Shown here piece after piece: positions 36,004-47,460 of a stretch of DNA of 64,000 nt. Numbering within the stretch: position 1 is the stretch's first letter; each line of letters opens with the position of its first letter. Under the pieces are notes generated by a model that was not told the origin of the DNA, searched no databases, and was given only the letters and a program-made list of their open reading frames with translations. The translations under genes were made by a program, and so were the position numbers. This stretch comes from Xanthostigma xanthostigma (Eukaryota; Arthropoda; Insecta; Raphidioptera; Raphidiidae): contig OY754473.1 in the NCBI GenBank assembly GCA_963575645.1, positions 2,170,001 to 2,234,000 on the forward strand, in the 5' to 3' direction.

Positions 36004-36475
36004 TCGACGTTTATAATACTACAATGTTTGTGTTTCTTTTATTAGCACTGTAACAATGCTGGTTCCGTTCTTATTTTGTTTTTTTTTTTATGATGGAGTG
36101 TCTATTGTTTTTCTCCTACATTTTTTTACACCTCAAAAGAAATGATGTTTCTCTTATTTAACGGTTCTTTTTTAAATTAACGAAGACTTCATCAGTGTTG
36201 AAGTTCTGGAATTTTTACATTAATGATCTGAGACTATACTTCAATGTGTACAAATAGTGATATTGTTTAACGAATATTTATAAATTAGAATTATAAATTA
36301 CATAACCTCAATTAGATCTCAAATTCAAACTTTGTTGCTTAGCTGTGGATTGGAAATCTTTTTGGCGATTCGGTTTCGAATTATTATTCTGTGATCAAAA
36401 TTTTTATCCAATCATTTGCAAAAATATTTGTTTTATTAGAACGAAAATAAAATACACCTTATTAACGAGATCTAA
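36004..36475 (+). other. 3' UTR and candidate polyadenylation signal
   Basis: Downstream of the stop the sequence is AT-rich, with AATAAA at 36446-36451 as the first well-placed polyadenylation hexamer I see. The end position is inferred. Confidence 0.45.
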
Positions 36476-36479
36476 ACAT

Positions 36480-37230
36480 TAAATAATGACTGCCAGACTG
36501 TTTTTTACCACCTGATGGCGCCACTAGCAGGTGAGGTATTTGTCAGTACTATTTTACATACATCACGTAAACGGTTAAATGGCAATTTTGTATTCATTTA
36601 ATTATACACAAACCTTTGAATATAAAACTACAATTTCTATGACACAAACCGTTAATCTCTAAACGTTTGACACATACCTTGCCACTAACGCCATCTGATG
36701 AATAAACAAATGGTACTCGTCATTGAAAATCTTTTGTTTTCATTTCAAATGTCAATTGTTCTGATTTTTATGCCTTTTTTGTTAATCGAACAAAACAAGT
36801 GAATGTTAGGTTGACGTCCATATTCAAGTTTAAGCAGTTTTAAAGTACGACTCATTTAGGCGTTTTGTGATGTTTAATTTAGAAAATGTAGACCTTGGTT
36901 GAGTACTAAAGCCTACAAAAAAAAGAGTACCTATTCTTTATTTCGTACTTTATGGGCAGCTATAGATGTTTCATATAGGTACTTTTTTATTTAATGGGTT
37001 TAGACAAATATAAATAATGAAATAGTAGATTATATACCTAGTGTCGTAATACCATTACGCACGGTTTATATATGCTATTGTTTGTATGTACCTCCTGTAA
37101 AATAGCTGGTTTTCCCTTCATTTTCAAAATTTTTGACAGTTCACTTTTGAGTAAAGCACACTTCTAAAAGTAGGTCATAAAAAAAAAACAATCGACAAGC
37201 ACCGTTTTACTAACGGATCAGTATAGCGCG
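36480..37230. other. Intergenic AT-rich region with weak inverted repeat
   Basis: 'ccacctgatggcgccactag' (36505) is roughly complementary to 'ctaacgccatctgatga' (36688). Related fragments occur at 1490 and 2855-2935. No gene seen. Confidence 0.45.
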
Positions 37231-37241
37231 ACCAATTTTGT

Positions 37242-37362
37242 TTTGTTCCAAGCTGCCAGCAAACGGTTTCGAAACCGTCACCAGCATGCGCAGTAGCTAA
37301 AACTCGTTCTAAAATCGTCTTCATTTTGCCTACTGCGCATACGGGCTGCTTGGAACGAACTT
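37242..37362. mobile_element. Divergent short relative of MITE D
   Basis: Starts 'tttgttccaagctgcc' and ends 'ggctgcttggaacgaac'. The interior ('cagcatgcgcagtagc') differs from copies 1 and 2 and is shorter. Confidence 0.7.
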
Positions 37363-37496
37363 TTTATAACACTAGCGGTGCGAGAGGTCATTCCACATGC
37401 TTGTAAAGCGAGTATTTTATAGGAGGTAGTGCAAAAATGTACATTACCTAATCGTAAATTTTGAAAAATGCTTAAAAGTGGATATGAACACAGAAA

Positions 37497-38130
37497 TTAA
37501 TTTTTATTGTTGTTAAGGGGACGTTCATGTATTACGTAGTGTTTTTTGCCACTATTTTTAAATAAATATAGTTTAAAAAAAACTAAAAAACACGCTTTAT
37601 ATCGAACTAAAAAGTAAAAACTATTTTTTTTTAAATAAGCTTGAAACAATAATGAATAAAAAATACAAGTATTATTGTGAAAAAAGCGTGGGGCGCTCGA
37701 TGTACGAAAATGTGAAACAAAGCGCCCCACGCTTTTTTCACAATAATACTTGTATTTTTTATTCATTATTGTTTTAAGCTTATTTTAAAAAAAATAGTTT
37801 TTACTTTTTAGTTCGATATAAAGCGTGCTTTTTAGTTTTTTTTTAAACTATATTTATTTTCCACTTTTTAGTTCGATTTATTGTGAAAAATTTGCCGAAA
37901 AAAAAAACAATTTTTTTTTCGGCGTGGACGGGATTAGGACCCACGACCCGTGATTCCGAGAGTTGACGTCAGCGAAGACCCGTGCCTTAGACCGCACGGC
38001 TAACCACTGTAGTTACAGTGCTGGCATATTATACTACAGTAATGAACCACTTGCTGTAGTCCAAACGAAGGTTACAAACACACATACGTACAAACTTACA
38101 AGTGAAGTTAATATAAAGCGTGTAAAAATA
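37497..38130. repeat. Composite repeat L, copy 2
   Basis: Snapback 37600-37800 ('aaaaaagcgtggggcgct' against 'agcgccccacgctttttt'), then 'cttttagttcgatataaagc' and the class-II tRNA-like piece on the minus strand (37919-38022). It starts at about 'ggggacgttcatgtattacg'. A C-run of about 14 bases follows at 38158-38171. Confidence 0.8.
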
Positions 38131-38304
38131 ATCAATTGATTTGATTCAAATAAATAACCCCCCCCCCCCCTCCCCCACGTCAACTCGTATTACATAGCGT
38201 TATAATTTCGTTTCGTTCTCAGAAAAGACGCTAAATTTGAATTCGATGCGACAGTAATATAATTTATACTCTATTACTCTAATCACTAATTTTTTTCTTC
38301 AGTC

Positions 38305-38724
38305 ATTGGGCGTGTTTGGCCGAAGTAAGTACTTACTAAATTTAGTAAGTCACTCACTCTACTTACAAAATTTTCGGCCGGAACACAAAATAAGTGCTAA
38401 CGCAGTAAGCATGGCTTAATAAAAGACACCATTTTGCTTATTGTCGATGTAAATAAAACAGACAGGAACAGACCTGTCATTTATCCATTTGCAACTATTT
38501 ACATGAATTATTATATTGATAAATTTAGTACTGTCAATTATATTCAGTCTATGAAGTTATGTACAGGGTCAGGATATAACGTAAACCAGTGTTTTGAGTT
38601 ATGTCAAGCCAGTAAGTCTGTCCTGGCCGAAAAGCGCTTTAGCCAGCTTGTAAGATTTTAATTTTTTTATGCTAACTGGCTTACTAAGTTTAGTAAGTAC
38701 TTACTTCGGCCAAACACGCCCAAT
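38305..38724. mobile_element. 420-bp MITE with ~45 bp inverted termini
   Basis: 'attgggcgtgtttggccgaa' at the left and its exact complement at the right, followed by 'gtaagtacttact' in both arms. An open frame inside (38434-38661) has no recognised similarity and is not called a gene. Confidence 0.88.
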
Positions 38725-38729
38725 ATGTA

Positions 38730-39330
38730 CTGGAACCTATTCTACTATCAGTTGGTAGCGATAATAATGCCGATGATACGTAATACGTGATCGTTCCTCA
38801 AATTAAAAATTTGGAAACGTAGGACAATTAAACAAGCTGGATTCTGGATTATCAGTATTTTAATTAAGATGATTGTTGTAGTCGATCGATGATTGTCAAT
38901 ACTAAAAAATAATTTTATCAATATAATTTATTCTAAATATAATTCGGTAATAATTTTCCTGTATTCCAATTATTTCCAGGTCAGATTATATTGTTTTTTT
39001 TTTTTTTTTTTTATAGGTACTGCATAAAACACATTTACCTAACGAAAATCTTTTACTTTCAGATGTTTTTTTTTTTAAGTTAAACGTCTTTAGGCGCGGT
39101 ACGGCAAGCTGGCCTGGATCAGACCAAACATTTTTTTCTTGTGATTTTCATCGGTGACAATAGATAAAGTTGTGAACAAAGCGTCTTAGATATGTGAATA
39201 ACATATCCTAAAAAACACGAATTATTCTCAGTGATATTCCTGTGTTTTACCGATATGAAACTATGAATGCTGGATTATCCCATAAGAGCTCATGTTAATT
39301 CCATAATTACATATAAATCGTCTGAACTAT
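38730..39330. other. Unassigned AT-rich intergenic stretch
   Basis: Contains a T-run near 38993-39012. I see no gene, no strong palindrome and no repeat partner. Confidence 0.45.
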
Positions 39331-40480
39331 TCAATAAACAAAACAAAAGAACAGCTGATTTTTTATATTTTCAAAACTAGTTTAAAAAAAAACATTTTTT
39401 ACAAAACTTTATTGTAAAAAAAATTGAATAAACAGTTATGAAAAGTATATCGTTAATATATACAGGATGTCCCATTAAGAATGGGACATAAAACAACCGC
39501 AGATTCTCCAATTCAAAATAAAACGATTAAGCGAAATATGCTTAGATAAAATGTTACTCGTTTCCGAAATACGGGGTGTTGAAGTTGAAAACTGAAAAAT
39601 TATTAATGTCCATAATTTTTTTAATACACCGTATAATTTTACTCAAATCGGCACACTTGTTAAATATCATAAAATGCACCTAACAATAAAAAAATTAGTT
39701 CAGTACGCTCTACCAGTGGCGTACGGCAGGAGTAAGTAATGCTTGTACCCCTTCTAAATGTTACGCCGCTGTCTAAATTTTAATTTTGACTATAATTTTA
39801 ATTTTTTTGATATTTTCTAAGTCAATAATGTACACTTGTTAGTTTGTTGTAAAGTCATTGGTTTTCGAGATATTCGCAGTTTTTTTAAGACAAAATTGTA
39901 AAAATGAATATTATTAATAATAATACAAATAAAAAGTACATGTCTATCTATCTTTAACTGCGAATATCTCGAAAACCAATGACTTTACAACAAACTAACA
40001 AGTGTACATTATTGACTAAGAAAATATCAAAAAAATTAAAATTATAGTCAAAATTAAAATTTAGACAGCGGCGTAACATTTAGAAGGGGTACAAGCATTA
40101 CTTACTCCTGCCGTACGCCACTGGTAGAGCGAGTAACATTTTATCTAAGCATATTTCGCTTAATCGTTTTATTTTGAATTGGAGAATCTGCGGTTGTTCT
40201 ATGTCCCATTCTTAATGGGACACCCTGTATATATATATAAAAAAAAACAACGGTTATAGAATATATCTCTTGTGCGCGTGAGCCGATTTTCCCCAAAAAT
40301 AATAGGGCTCTTCATATTTGCATATCAAACATCCTTCCAAAATTTGGTTTCAATCAGCTCATCAGTTTGATACACACACAGACCTTTTTCCAAAAATATG
40401 TTTTTTGGATTCGGGTGACCTCAAAACGAAAAAATATTGTAAAATGTTGAAAAGTGAATTTCGACCTAAATTAGTCTCAG
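39330..40480. repeat. Repeat K copy interrupted by a foldback
   Basis: The left part (39340-39470: 'agaacagctgattttttat', 'cagttatgaaaagtatatcg') and right part (40235-40480: 'atatctcttgtgcgcg', 'ttggattcgggtgacctca') match the two sides of 11810 in the intact copy at 11685-12090. Confidence 0.78.
39473..40227. mobile_element. Foldback element inserted in repeat K
   Basis: Starts 'caggatgtcccattaagaat' and ends 'attcttaatgggacaccctg', between TATA-rich flanks. The arms of about 250-300 bp contain 'agtggcgtacggcaggagta' and 'tgcgaatatctcgaaaacca' with their complements. An unpaired segment lies at about 39567-39705 on the left only. The ends resemble foldback C (3749-4628). Confidence 0.87.
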
Positions 40481-40689
40481 ATATGGTGTCGGAACAGTAA
40501 AGGTAAAAGTGCTATTTTAATTAAATCCAATTAAAAAACTTCAATTCCAATATCACATCCTGAAAGTATTTAACGCTATTATTTTTTGTTCATTTTTCTT
40601 GGGATTTTGATTTAGGCCTAGCACACATGAAGAGCGTTGAACGCCTCTCATATAAACTAGGCCTTAAACTTGGAAAGTGATTTAGTTTA

Positions 40690-41112
40690 AGAGCTGGCTA
40701 CAGAGAAAATGGGTGACTCGGTGCAGAGCTGAAAATTTGCAGAATAATAGGAGATAGTACAAGTAAGTAGGGAAAAAATTGCCAGAAGGCTAGGCGGAAG
40801 ATAAAGAGCCGCCAGAAGGCGCTAATGTTGCGAAAAATCAGTGTACTTCTGGCAATTTCTATACTTATTCTGTAATTCAAAACTAGATTGTATATTATAC
40901 ATTATATAGTTATAAGGGCATACTGAAAATTCAAACATGATATAATAATTACATTCGACAAATATTCAAAATTATTAACGACATTTTGATAGAAATAAAA
41001 TTAAATAAATTAATAAAATTACGTTATAACAACGTAATTTTATTAATTTTAATATTATTCTGCAAATTTTCAGCTCTGCACCGAGTCACCCATTTTCTCC
41101 GTAGCCAGCTCT
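40690..41112. repeat. Foldback element B, arm-truncated copy without insertion
   Basis: The left arm (40690-40890) and inner palindrome ('aattacgttataacaacgtaa') match the 3275 copy. The right arm is reduced to 'ttctgcaaattttcagctct' and 'cacccattttctccgtagcc'. Confidence 0.85.
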
Positions 41113-41119
41113 CCGTCTA

Positions 41120-41860
41120 ATTTCAAAGATATAAATAAAAAAAAAACAAATGTGTAAATGTCAACATTATTTTATTAGTGAAAAATTATGATACAAACTT
41201 CTTTAAGGTAATTGTTTACAATAATACAAACTTTATTTATAATTAATTAATTGAAATAACATTAGTAATATTAAACTGAGACCAGTGATAAGAGGCAATC
41301 CCGTGTGTTTCTAATAACAATTCTTCCGTCAAATTATCTATCTCATCGTTATTTATCGATCGATCACTGTTTTGATTATCTGCGAACGAAAAAAAAAAGA
41401 AAAAAGTGCACAATACCCGGTTAAAGATTCGATATTGTTTTTTTTTTTAAATACAGACTATTCAGTACTTATATATAGTGCCCCATGAGGCAACGGGGTG
41501 TGTCTGAAACTACATTGCGACTGTTGGATGCCGATATGGGATCGATAGGTTGTCGGTGATGGATGCTGACCATATCTGCAATAATCGGAACACTTATGTG
41601 GGCGCTGGTCGGTAAAAAAAAAAAAAATATTCGAGACTCGGCGCTCACGAGAATTGATGTGTAAACATGTGAGCTCTTATCAGGCAAAGGTCGTTCGAAA
41701 ACAGCTGACAGATAGATTGTAGATTATAAACGCTGACATTAATTAATTAAAGTTTGTTTATATTCTGCTAATGAAATTACTTGATGTATTTTTTTTTAAT
41801 TGTCATTAATTGACGATTCCTGCGTACATAGCTGTTTCGGGTATAGTATATTGTGCGACT
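41120..41860. other. Unassigned intergenic stretch
   Basis: AT-rich, with a few more GC-rich phrases around 41470-41700 ('gggatcgataggttgtcggt'). No gene-like frame or clear repeat recognised. Confidence 0.4.
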
Positions 41861-41869
41861 AGTGAGAGA

Positions 41870-42345
41870 AGGAGAAGATTCCATGAGTGTGAAATTTGCC
41901 GCACGAGCGTAGCGAGTGCGGTAACACACGAGTGGAATATTCTTCTTCGATCAATGGTCGCACATAATACTTTATTCAACTAGCACGAGTAATATGTAAT
42001 CGGGGCCCTGATAAAAGAAGGAAAAATAATAAATCACTTCATTGATTGACGTACCCACCGCCCTCGATGCACACAAGATGGCCCTGACTTTCGCTGAATT
42101 GCGATGCTGTTTTCATATGTACAAATCGCTACCGCGTTCCTATTGGTCCAGAAACTATGCAGTAATAATTCATTACCGTACAGTTTCAGCTCGCTACCGC
42201 GTTCCTATTGATTCAGAAACTATGCAGTAATACATTATCGTACAGTTTCGGCTCATTATTAGCACTCTACGCGTCAACATGAAGTAATTTATTATTTCTC
42301 CTGAATTTAGCAGGGCCCCGAAATTATATATTACTCACGCGTGTT
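41870..42345. repeat. Overlapping inverted repeats
   Basis: 'atcggggccctgataaaag' (about 41999) mirrors 'cagggccccgaaattat' (about 42309), and 'aaaaataataaatcacttc' mirrors 'gaagtaatttattatttc'. Inside is a direct repeat 'cgctaccgcgttcctattg' (42128 and 42191). Confidence 0.65.
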
Positions 42346-42604
42346 GAATAAATACATTTATTCTATTAGAAAATCCGTTACCTGACAAAATTTTACTGAC
42401 AAATACTCTCCCCAAACTTTGTATATGGCTTCATTAGGCCTAGTCTGACACCTATTTCCTCTATGACTTTTTGATTTTGTGGCGTTTTCCCTCTAAATTT
42501 TCCAAAAGATGTCGTTTTGACAACATGTAAAAATTTATAGATACTGTTTGTTTTTTAATTGGATAGCTTAAAAACTTCAACCAAAACGCTAAAATAATGT
42601 TATC

Positions 42605-42955
42605 TGACAAATAACATGAACCATTTAAAATGTCTAACACCTCGAATATGTCGACATATTCAAGGTGTCAGACATTTTAAATGGTCGGGTTCCTGGGAGC
42701 GCTAATTCCCAAAAAAAATAGAAATGTGTTACGAGAACGCATTACAGAAGTGAAACTTCTAGTTGCAAATCATACGATTGCGTTTGGACAAGCGGAAAAA
42801 AGAGATAGTTTCACGTTCAGATTAACTTGTACAGACGAAATATCTGAACGTGAAACTATCTCGTAACACATTTTTTCCACTTATCCAAATGCAATCGTAT
42901 AATTTGCAACTAGAAGTTTCACTTCTGTAATGCGTTCTCGTAACACATTTTTAAT
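42605..42955. repeat. Two adjacent palindromes
   Basis: The first (42621-42684) is 'ccatttaaaatgtctaaca' with its complement around 'atatgtcgacatat'. The second (about 42715-42950) pairs 'tgtgttacgagaacgcatta' with 'taatgcgttctcgtaacaca'. The enclosed open frame is a by-product of the palindrome. Confidence 0.8.
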
Positions 42956-43124
42956 TTTTTTTTAGCAGGTTTACTGCAAATAATAAATAAGAAAAACACA
43001 AGCAGACAACATTTTCGCAGGTTTACTGCAAATATTTTTTTTATTAGCTCAAGTATTATTTTGATAAATTAGTCGAAAATTTTATATATACCTACTTAAA
43101 AATAATAAAAAAAAACAAATTGTT

Positions 43125-43198
43125 GCGCGCACCTGACGGTAATCGAACTTTGGCCGGCCGCGTGCATGCCAGCATTCTACCATTGATCTACCAATGCT
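43125..43198 (-). pseudogene. tRNA-Gly-like sequence, probably non-functional
   Basis: The minus strand reads 'gcattggtagatcaatggt', 'agaatgctggcatgcacgcg' and 'agttcgattaccgtc', closely like eukaryotic tRNA-Gly in A and B boxes. The anticodon triplet appears as TGC instead of GCC and the acceptor stem has mismatches. It may be a retroposed tRNA or a SINE head. Confidence 0.6.
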
Positions 43199-43499
43199 TA
43201 CAAAGAATTGTTTATATCGGGTTACCAATAGTACAATTTCGTGACAAATTCCGTTACATAGGAAAATCAATTTCGTTACATAGGGAAATGAGTGTTTTTA
43301 AAGAAGTATTCACTTAAAAAAAAAAACATTGGAATGCAAACTACATTCCAATGTTTCTCCTGATGCAGAGAAAACAGCTGACGTCGCAGGGTTGTGATCG
43401 GGCGCGCGAGAACGCGCAGACGCATCGACGAGACATACTGTCTGAGGCTCGAAGTCTCGCGCAGCCCCTGCCGAGAGCTAATATGTTTACACATCGAAA

Positions 43500-44020
43500 A
43501 TGGCTAAAGTACGTTCGTTAAGCGGTTAGCAAACGGACAAGCCGAGTCTGCCTTGGGTTAGTATTTACTACACTAGTGACTGGCATTCGATTATTGTTAC
43601 TGAAACCGATATTGCCAACTTACAAAAGTGACCGGAGCTGAGTAATGCATAAAGCACTATGCTTTGAAAAAGAGATACTCAATTCTTAGAGCACTTGCAT
43701 TGTAAGCATTATTAATTGCTTAATAAGCATTCAACAAGCTTACTTAGCATGAGGAACACTTAATAAGCATTTTATATGCTTATATTAATTAAGCACTTTC
43801 AAAGTTTAATAACAATACATATTTCATTTAACTTTTATAATTCTTATTTGGTTTGATGATCAATTTCTTATTTGTAATATATTGCAGCCAAAATATCAGA
43901 ATATTGTATTGTCATCAAAATTACATATGACTGCAAAGTTTCAAGTCAATTGCGCATTTGGAAAATTGTGAAACTCGAGCACCATTTTTTTTACATACTA
44001 TTAAAAAAAATATTTGATGT
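43500..44020. other. Unassigned intergenic stretch with 'taataagcat' repeats
   Basis: Several 'taataagcatt' and 'aagcttactt' phrases lie at 43690-43795. No gene recognised. Confidence 0.4.
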
Positions 44021-44027
44021 ATTTTTT

Positions 44028-44542
44028 AGTGATGTGCCGGATATCCGTATCCGTGGATATCTGAGGGAGAAGAAAGATCCGTATCCATTAGTTTTTGGCG
44101 GATCTTTTACCTTATTAATTTTCAATTCATAGTTGGCATTTTATATATATAGATGGTTAGGTAATAATGAAAACCTGTTAAATTCCATTCAGATTATTTT
44201 TTATTTTTTTAATTCGTATTTAGCACCTTTATATTGCAAACATTTATCGTAGTGAGTACCATACCAATAGTACATAACTTAAAGGTACTAAATCAACTAT
44301 CTTTATAATGAGATATTGCACATCGATCTTTGGAAAGAGACAATCTGTTATGAGAGTTAACTCTTAAAGAGGTCAATAACTTTTTCCCATAACAGATAGT
44401 CTCTTTCCAAAGGTCGATGTGCAATATTTACCGCCGCGTACTCTAAGAAAGTTAAGATCCGTATCCGCGGATCTTGAAACCAAAAATCCGTATTCAGATC
44501 CGTATCCGCGGATATACATTTTTAACGATCCGGCACATCACT
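44028..44542. mobile_element. hAT-like non-autonomous element, copy 1
   Basis: Termini 'agtgatgtgccggatatcc' and 'ggatccggcacatcact'-like ('gatccggcacatcact'). Multiple subterminal 'atccgtatccgcggat' repeats occur at both ends. A central hairpin pairs 'gagacaatctgttatgag' with 'cataacagatagtctc'. 'AGTGATGTGCC' ends are typical of hAT elements. Copy 2 is at 58083-58590. Confidence 0.75.
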
Positions 44543-45046
44543 AGTATTTTTGTAATTTGGCAATACTTCATTTATACAGGAATAACAGACAAAACTAATA
44601 ATTTGTGTAAAATAAATGTAGAATATACTCAATATAAAAACTGCTTATTGCGGCGAAAAAAGATCAAAATGTAAAAAAATTACGCACAAGATGTAAACGA
44701 TTAAGGAATCGCTCAACAAAGAGTATTTGTTTGTATCTTTTCTCGCTACAAAATGTGATATTTTTTATTTGAACTGAAAATTAATACGATCTAAATCCAT
44801 TATTAATGTGTATTACATTTTACTGAACATTTATCATAAATTTATTTGATAGCATAGCGTTTTTTTCCATCTCTTTGACTCACACTTAAAAATAAACAAG
44901 ATAGAAAAGGACAGCCACTAGGTAGCTTATATTCATGCATTGAGTTGTTCAAGGTTTACAATTGTCATTAAAATTTTAAAAGACTGTGAAATCATTCTGC
45001 CTTAAAATAACACAAATGACTTTGATATATCGAATGTGTAAAATAG

Positions 45047-45520
45047 TTATACAAACGAACGATTCCTACCTTCGCGACGCCTCTTATTAGAGAAATCGGC
45101 GTTCGACCACTGTTCCAAACTCCTTTTTCTTCTGAACGGTGACGAAACTGTTTGTTGATACCGGCCAAAGTCGTTCCCATTGTTTACATTGTTTTGCGCG
45201 TTGATATTTTCGTGGAACACATCCGTTCGAACATTTGGAACGCAGCCAAGTCCCTCGTCAGCTACCTCCTCCATCGCCTGTACAGTATTATTACAATTAA
45301 GTGCCATTTCACAATCAAAATTTTCCACTACAGAGGAAACGGGTTGAAACCCGTAATACCCATTAGACGACATGTGGCAATAATTTTGCTGTTGTTGTTG
45401 TTTATTACTTGCGTTGACCGGTTCTTGTTGAAATGAACTTCTGAAATTTTCAGCGTTTAAACAATTGAACGTCGTCGATGATAAAAACGGTTGTTTTACT
45501 TCAAAATTTGTCAAAACCAT
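45047..45520 (-). CDS. Unrecognised nuclear-type protein, first coding exon (or complete 157 aa)
   Basis: The minus strand runs from ATG at 45520 in a strong start context (CAAAATGG) for 157 codons to a stop at 45047-45049. Composition is Asn/Gln/Ser-rich with a QQQQQ run; near the end PFRRKRSLEQWSN and NKRRREGRNR look like a bipartite nuclear localisation signal. A good donor (GTAGGA after GAA G, exon end at 45070, phase 1) means the last seven residues may be intronic and the gene may continue to lower coordinates, where I found no second exon. An in-frame stop upstream of the ATG supports the start. I do not recognise the family. Confidence 0.6.
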   Translation of the reverse strand: MVLTNFEVKQPFLSSTTFNCLNAENFRSSFQQEPVNASNKQQQQQNYCHMSSNGYYGFQPVSSVVENFDCEMALNCNNTVQAMEEVADEGLGCVPNVRTDVFHENINAQNNVNNGNDFGRYQQTVSSPFRRKRSLEQWSNADFSNKRRREGRNRSFV

Positions 45521-45770
45521 TTTGAAAACAACAATAACTCGCGTTATGCAACGTTATACAACAAAGAAAGTATTAGTATTAGCGATTTTTACTTTCACTT
45601 CCTTGCGAGCACAATATTATTATGCTGTAATACTAGCGTTCGCGTTACGACTCAGAACATGTTTGTCGACAATTTGTTTGCCGGGAAATGGGGGCAACGC
45701 GTGAGACCGCGACTCGCGATAATGGAGGACTAAATAAAGTTGGAGCAAAGAATGTTTTGTGTGTTTTATC
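45521..45770 (-). promoter_or_regulatory. Putative 5' UTR and promoter of the minus-strand gene
   Basis: The region upstream of the ATG is locally GC-richer ('ggcaacgcgtgagaccgcga') than surrounding intergenic DNA and has no repeat partner in the window. The transcription start cannot be fixed by eye. Confidence 0.35.
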
Positions 45771-46329
45771 ACGTTAAATGATTACATACCAAACTTATAT
45801 CAAAATCTTGCAGTGTCTTAATGAAATTTAGACAATATTACTTAAATTTATAATATTCGAGTCATATGCGACTGTTTCGAAAGAAATGAATAATGAAAAA
45901 ATATTTTCTTAATGTATTAAGATATTATGTTTAAATAAATTAAAAGAGCATTAATATGCTTAACAACTTTTTATTGCGATTTGGATACCCAAATTAACCG
46001 TATTTATGTAAAACGAGTTGGTTTCAAAAACTTATAAATAGTCTGTACTCCTTTATGTAAAACTTAAAATGTTTTTTGCCTCCTTGGCTTTTGTTTTTTA
46101 ATGTTGGCATTAAAAATCTATGGCAGACTACAACGCATTCGTTGATCACCTGCAAGGAAATCCTGTAGTTTATTTCATTAATTGTCAAATTTCTAAATAC
46201 AGTGCAAAATTCTGTCAAAAATTCAAATTATAATTCTTAAAAAAATATAAGAGACACAATTGTACCTCATCAGTATTGTTTTGTTACGATTTGAATATTA
46301 AAAAATCACAGTATACAGTATTTGAATTG

Positions 46330-46411
46330 ATTTTAAGTGACGAAATCTACCGAGACACCTCGAGAAGCTGCGAGAGCCTTCTCAAACAACAAGCAGCGGC
46401 CGTAAGTGACT
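46330..46411 (+). other. Candidate first (mostly non-coding) exon, plus strand
   Basis: 'ctaccgagacacctcgagaa' to 'caacaagcagcggcc' is unusually GC-rich and ends at a consensus donor GTAAGTGA (46400-46407 region). It lies about 0.8 kb from the start codon of the minus-strand gene, head-to-head. No downstream exon was identified, so this remains a guess. Confidence 0.3.
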
Positions 46412-46439
46412 TTTCTTGTACATTTTAATTAAATATAGG

Positions 46440-47452
46440 TGAATTATTGTTTGATAAATTATTTGTGTTAATATTTATTGTGATATTTATCGGTAAGTCA
46501 TGCACTGTATTATAAAACTAACCGTTTCGCCGCGTTGTGTTAATAATATAACGCTTTAAATATCTAGAGGTTGTGCAGTATTCGCAGAAGATGCGTCATG
46601 CGGCCCATCATTGGGTATATTGCTCCGTGTTAACCAGAGAATAAATTATAATCGGTATAATTTCATTCTAGGAACGGCAGAAGAGGGTTTAATTCGGATG
46701 ATTTGTGATTTAGCAATAAATAAAAGACCTCGTGCGACTTTTGGGCGTCTGCTGCGAATATTTTGCACGGAATCACTGTTTTGATCGCGACCTTCCATTA
46801 TATAAATTACATTTGTTTCCTGGTGTCAAATGTGTGTAATTGTCAATGTTTCGAGTTCTTTATTGGTTGATTTGGCAAGTTCGATGGCAAAGTCGCGATA
46901 GCTACCGCTTTTTCATTAATCTTTCTCGTGTTTTTCGTATCGTCCGGTCCAGATTTTGTGTCCCTATGACTGTCACTGTCAGAACGACTGTACAGTTTAC
47001 ACCCAGTCAAATAGCATAAAGTAGGTCACTTGCATTTCTGTGTCCTTGCTGATAATTGGGGCAAGTCTGTGCGTACTAATGATTACTGATAAGAAATCAA
47101 TCAGCAAAAAAAATCTTTGTTATCCTTATCTACCTCTTTTATTGTATATGCAGTTATAATTTATGTTTAATTTACCTGAAATTAACGGTAATTGCCTATT
47201 GCATACTAGATGCACTTTGTTGTATAGGTAGCAAAATAAAAATTTATTTTCCATTTTGTTTTTACTTTTTAAAGGAATTTTAATCATTACTGTTTCAAGA
47301 CATTAATCCCGATTCAAAAACATTGGGCACCTTAATTTCGAACTATTGAATGTTTGTAATCTACAATCTAATCTTAATTTCGATTATTTTGCATTTAAAA
47401 GTTTAATGATTTTACGCAATTATTTAAAAGATATTGACTTAAATTCTTAGCT
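46440..47452. other. Unassigned stretch
   Basis: AT-rich with moderate-GC parts at 46570-47000. No gene or repeat partner recognised. If 46330-46411 is a first exon, this would be its intron. Confidence 0.4.
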
Positions 47453-47460
47453 CTTTAGTG

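Noticed and set aside
42681..42866. 61-codon plus-strand frame between palindromes
   Set aside because: Produced by the palindrome 42715-42950; no start context, splice sites or family resemblance.
43125..43198. Functional tRNA-Gly gene
   Set aside because: The anticodon reads as Ala-type in a Gly-like body and the acceptor stem is mismatched. Kept as a pseudogene.
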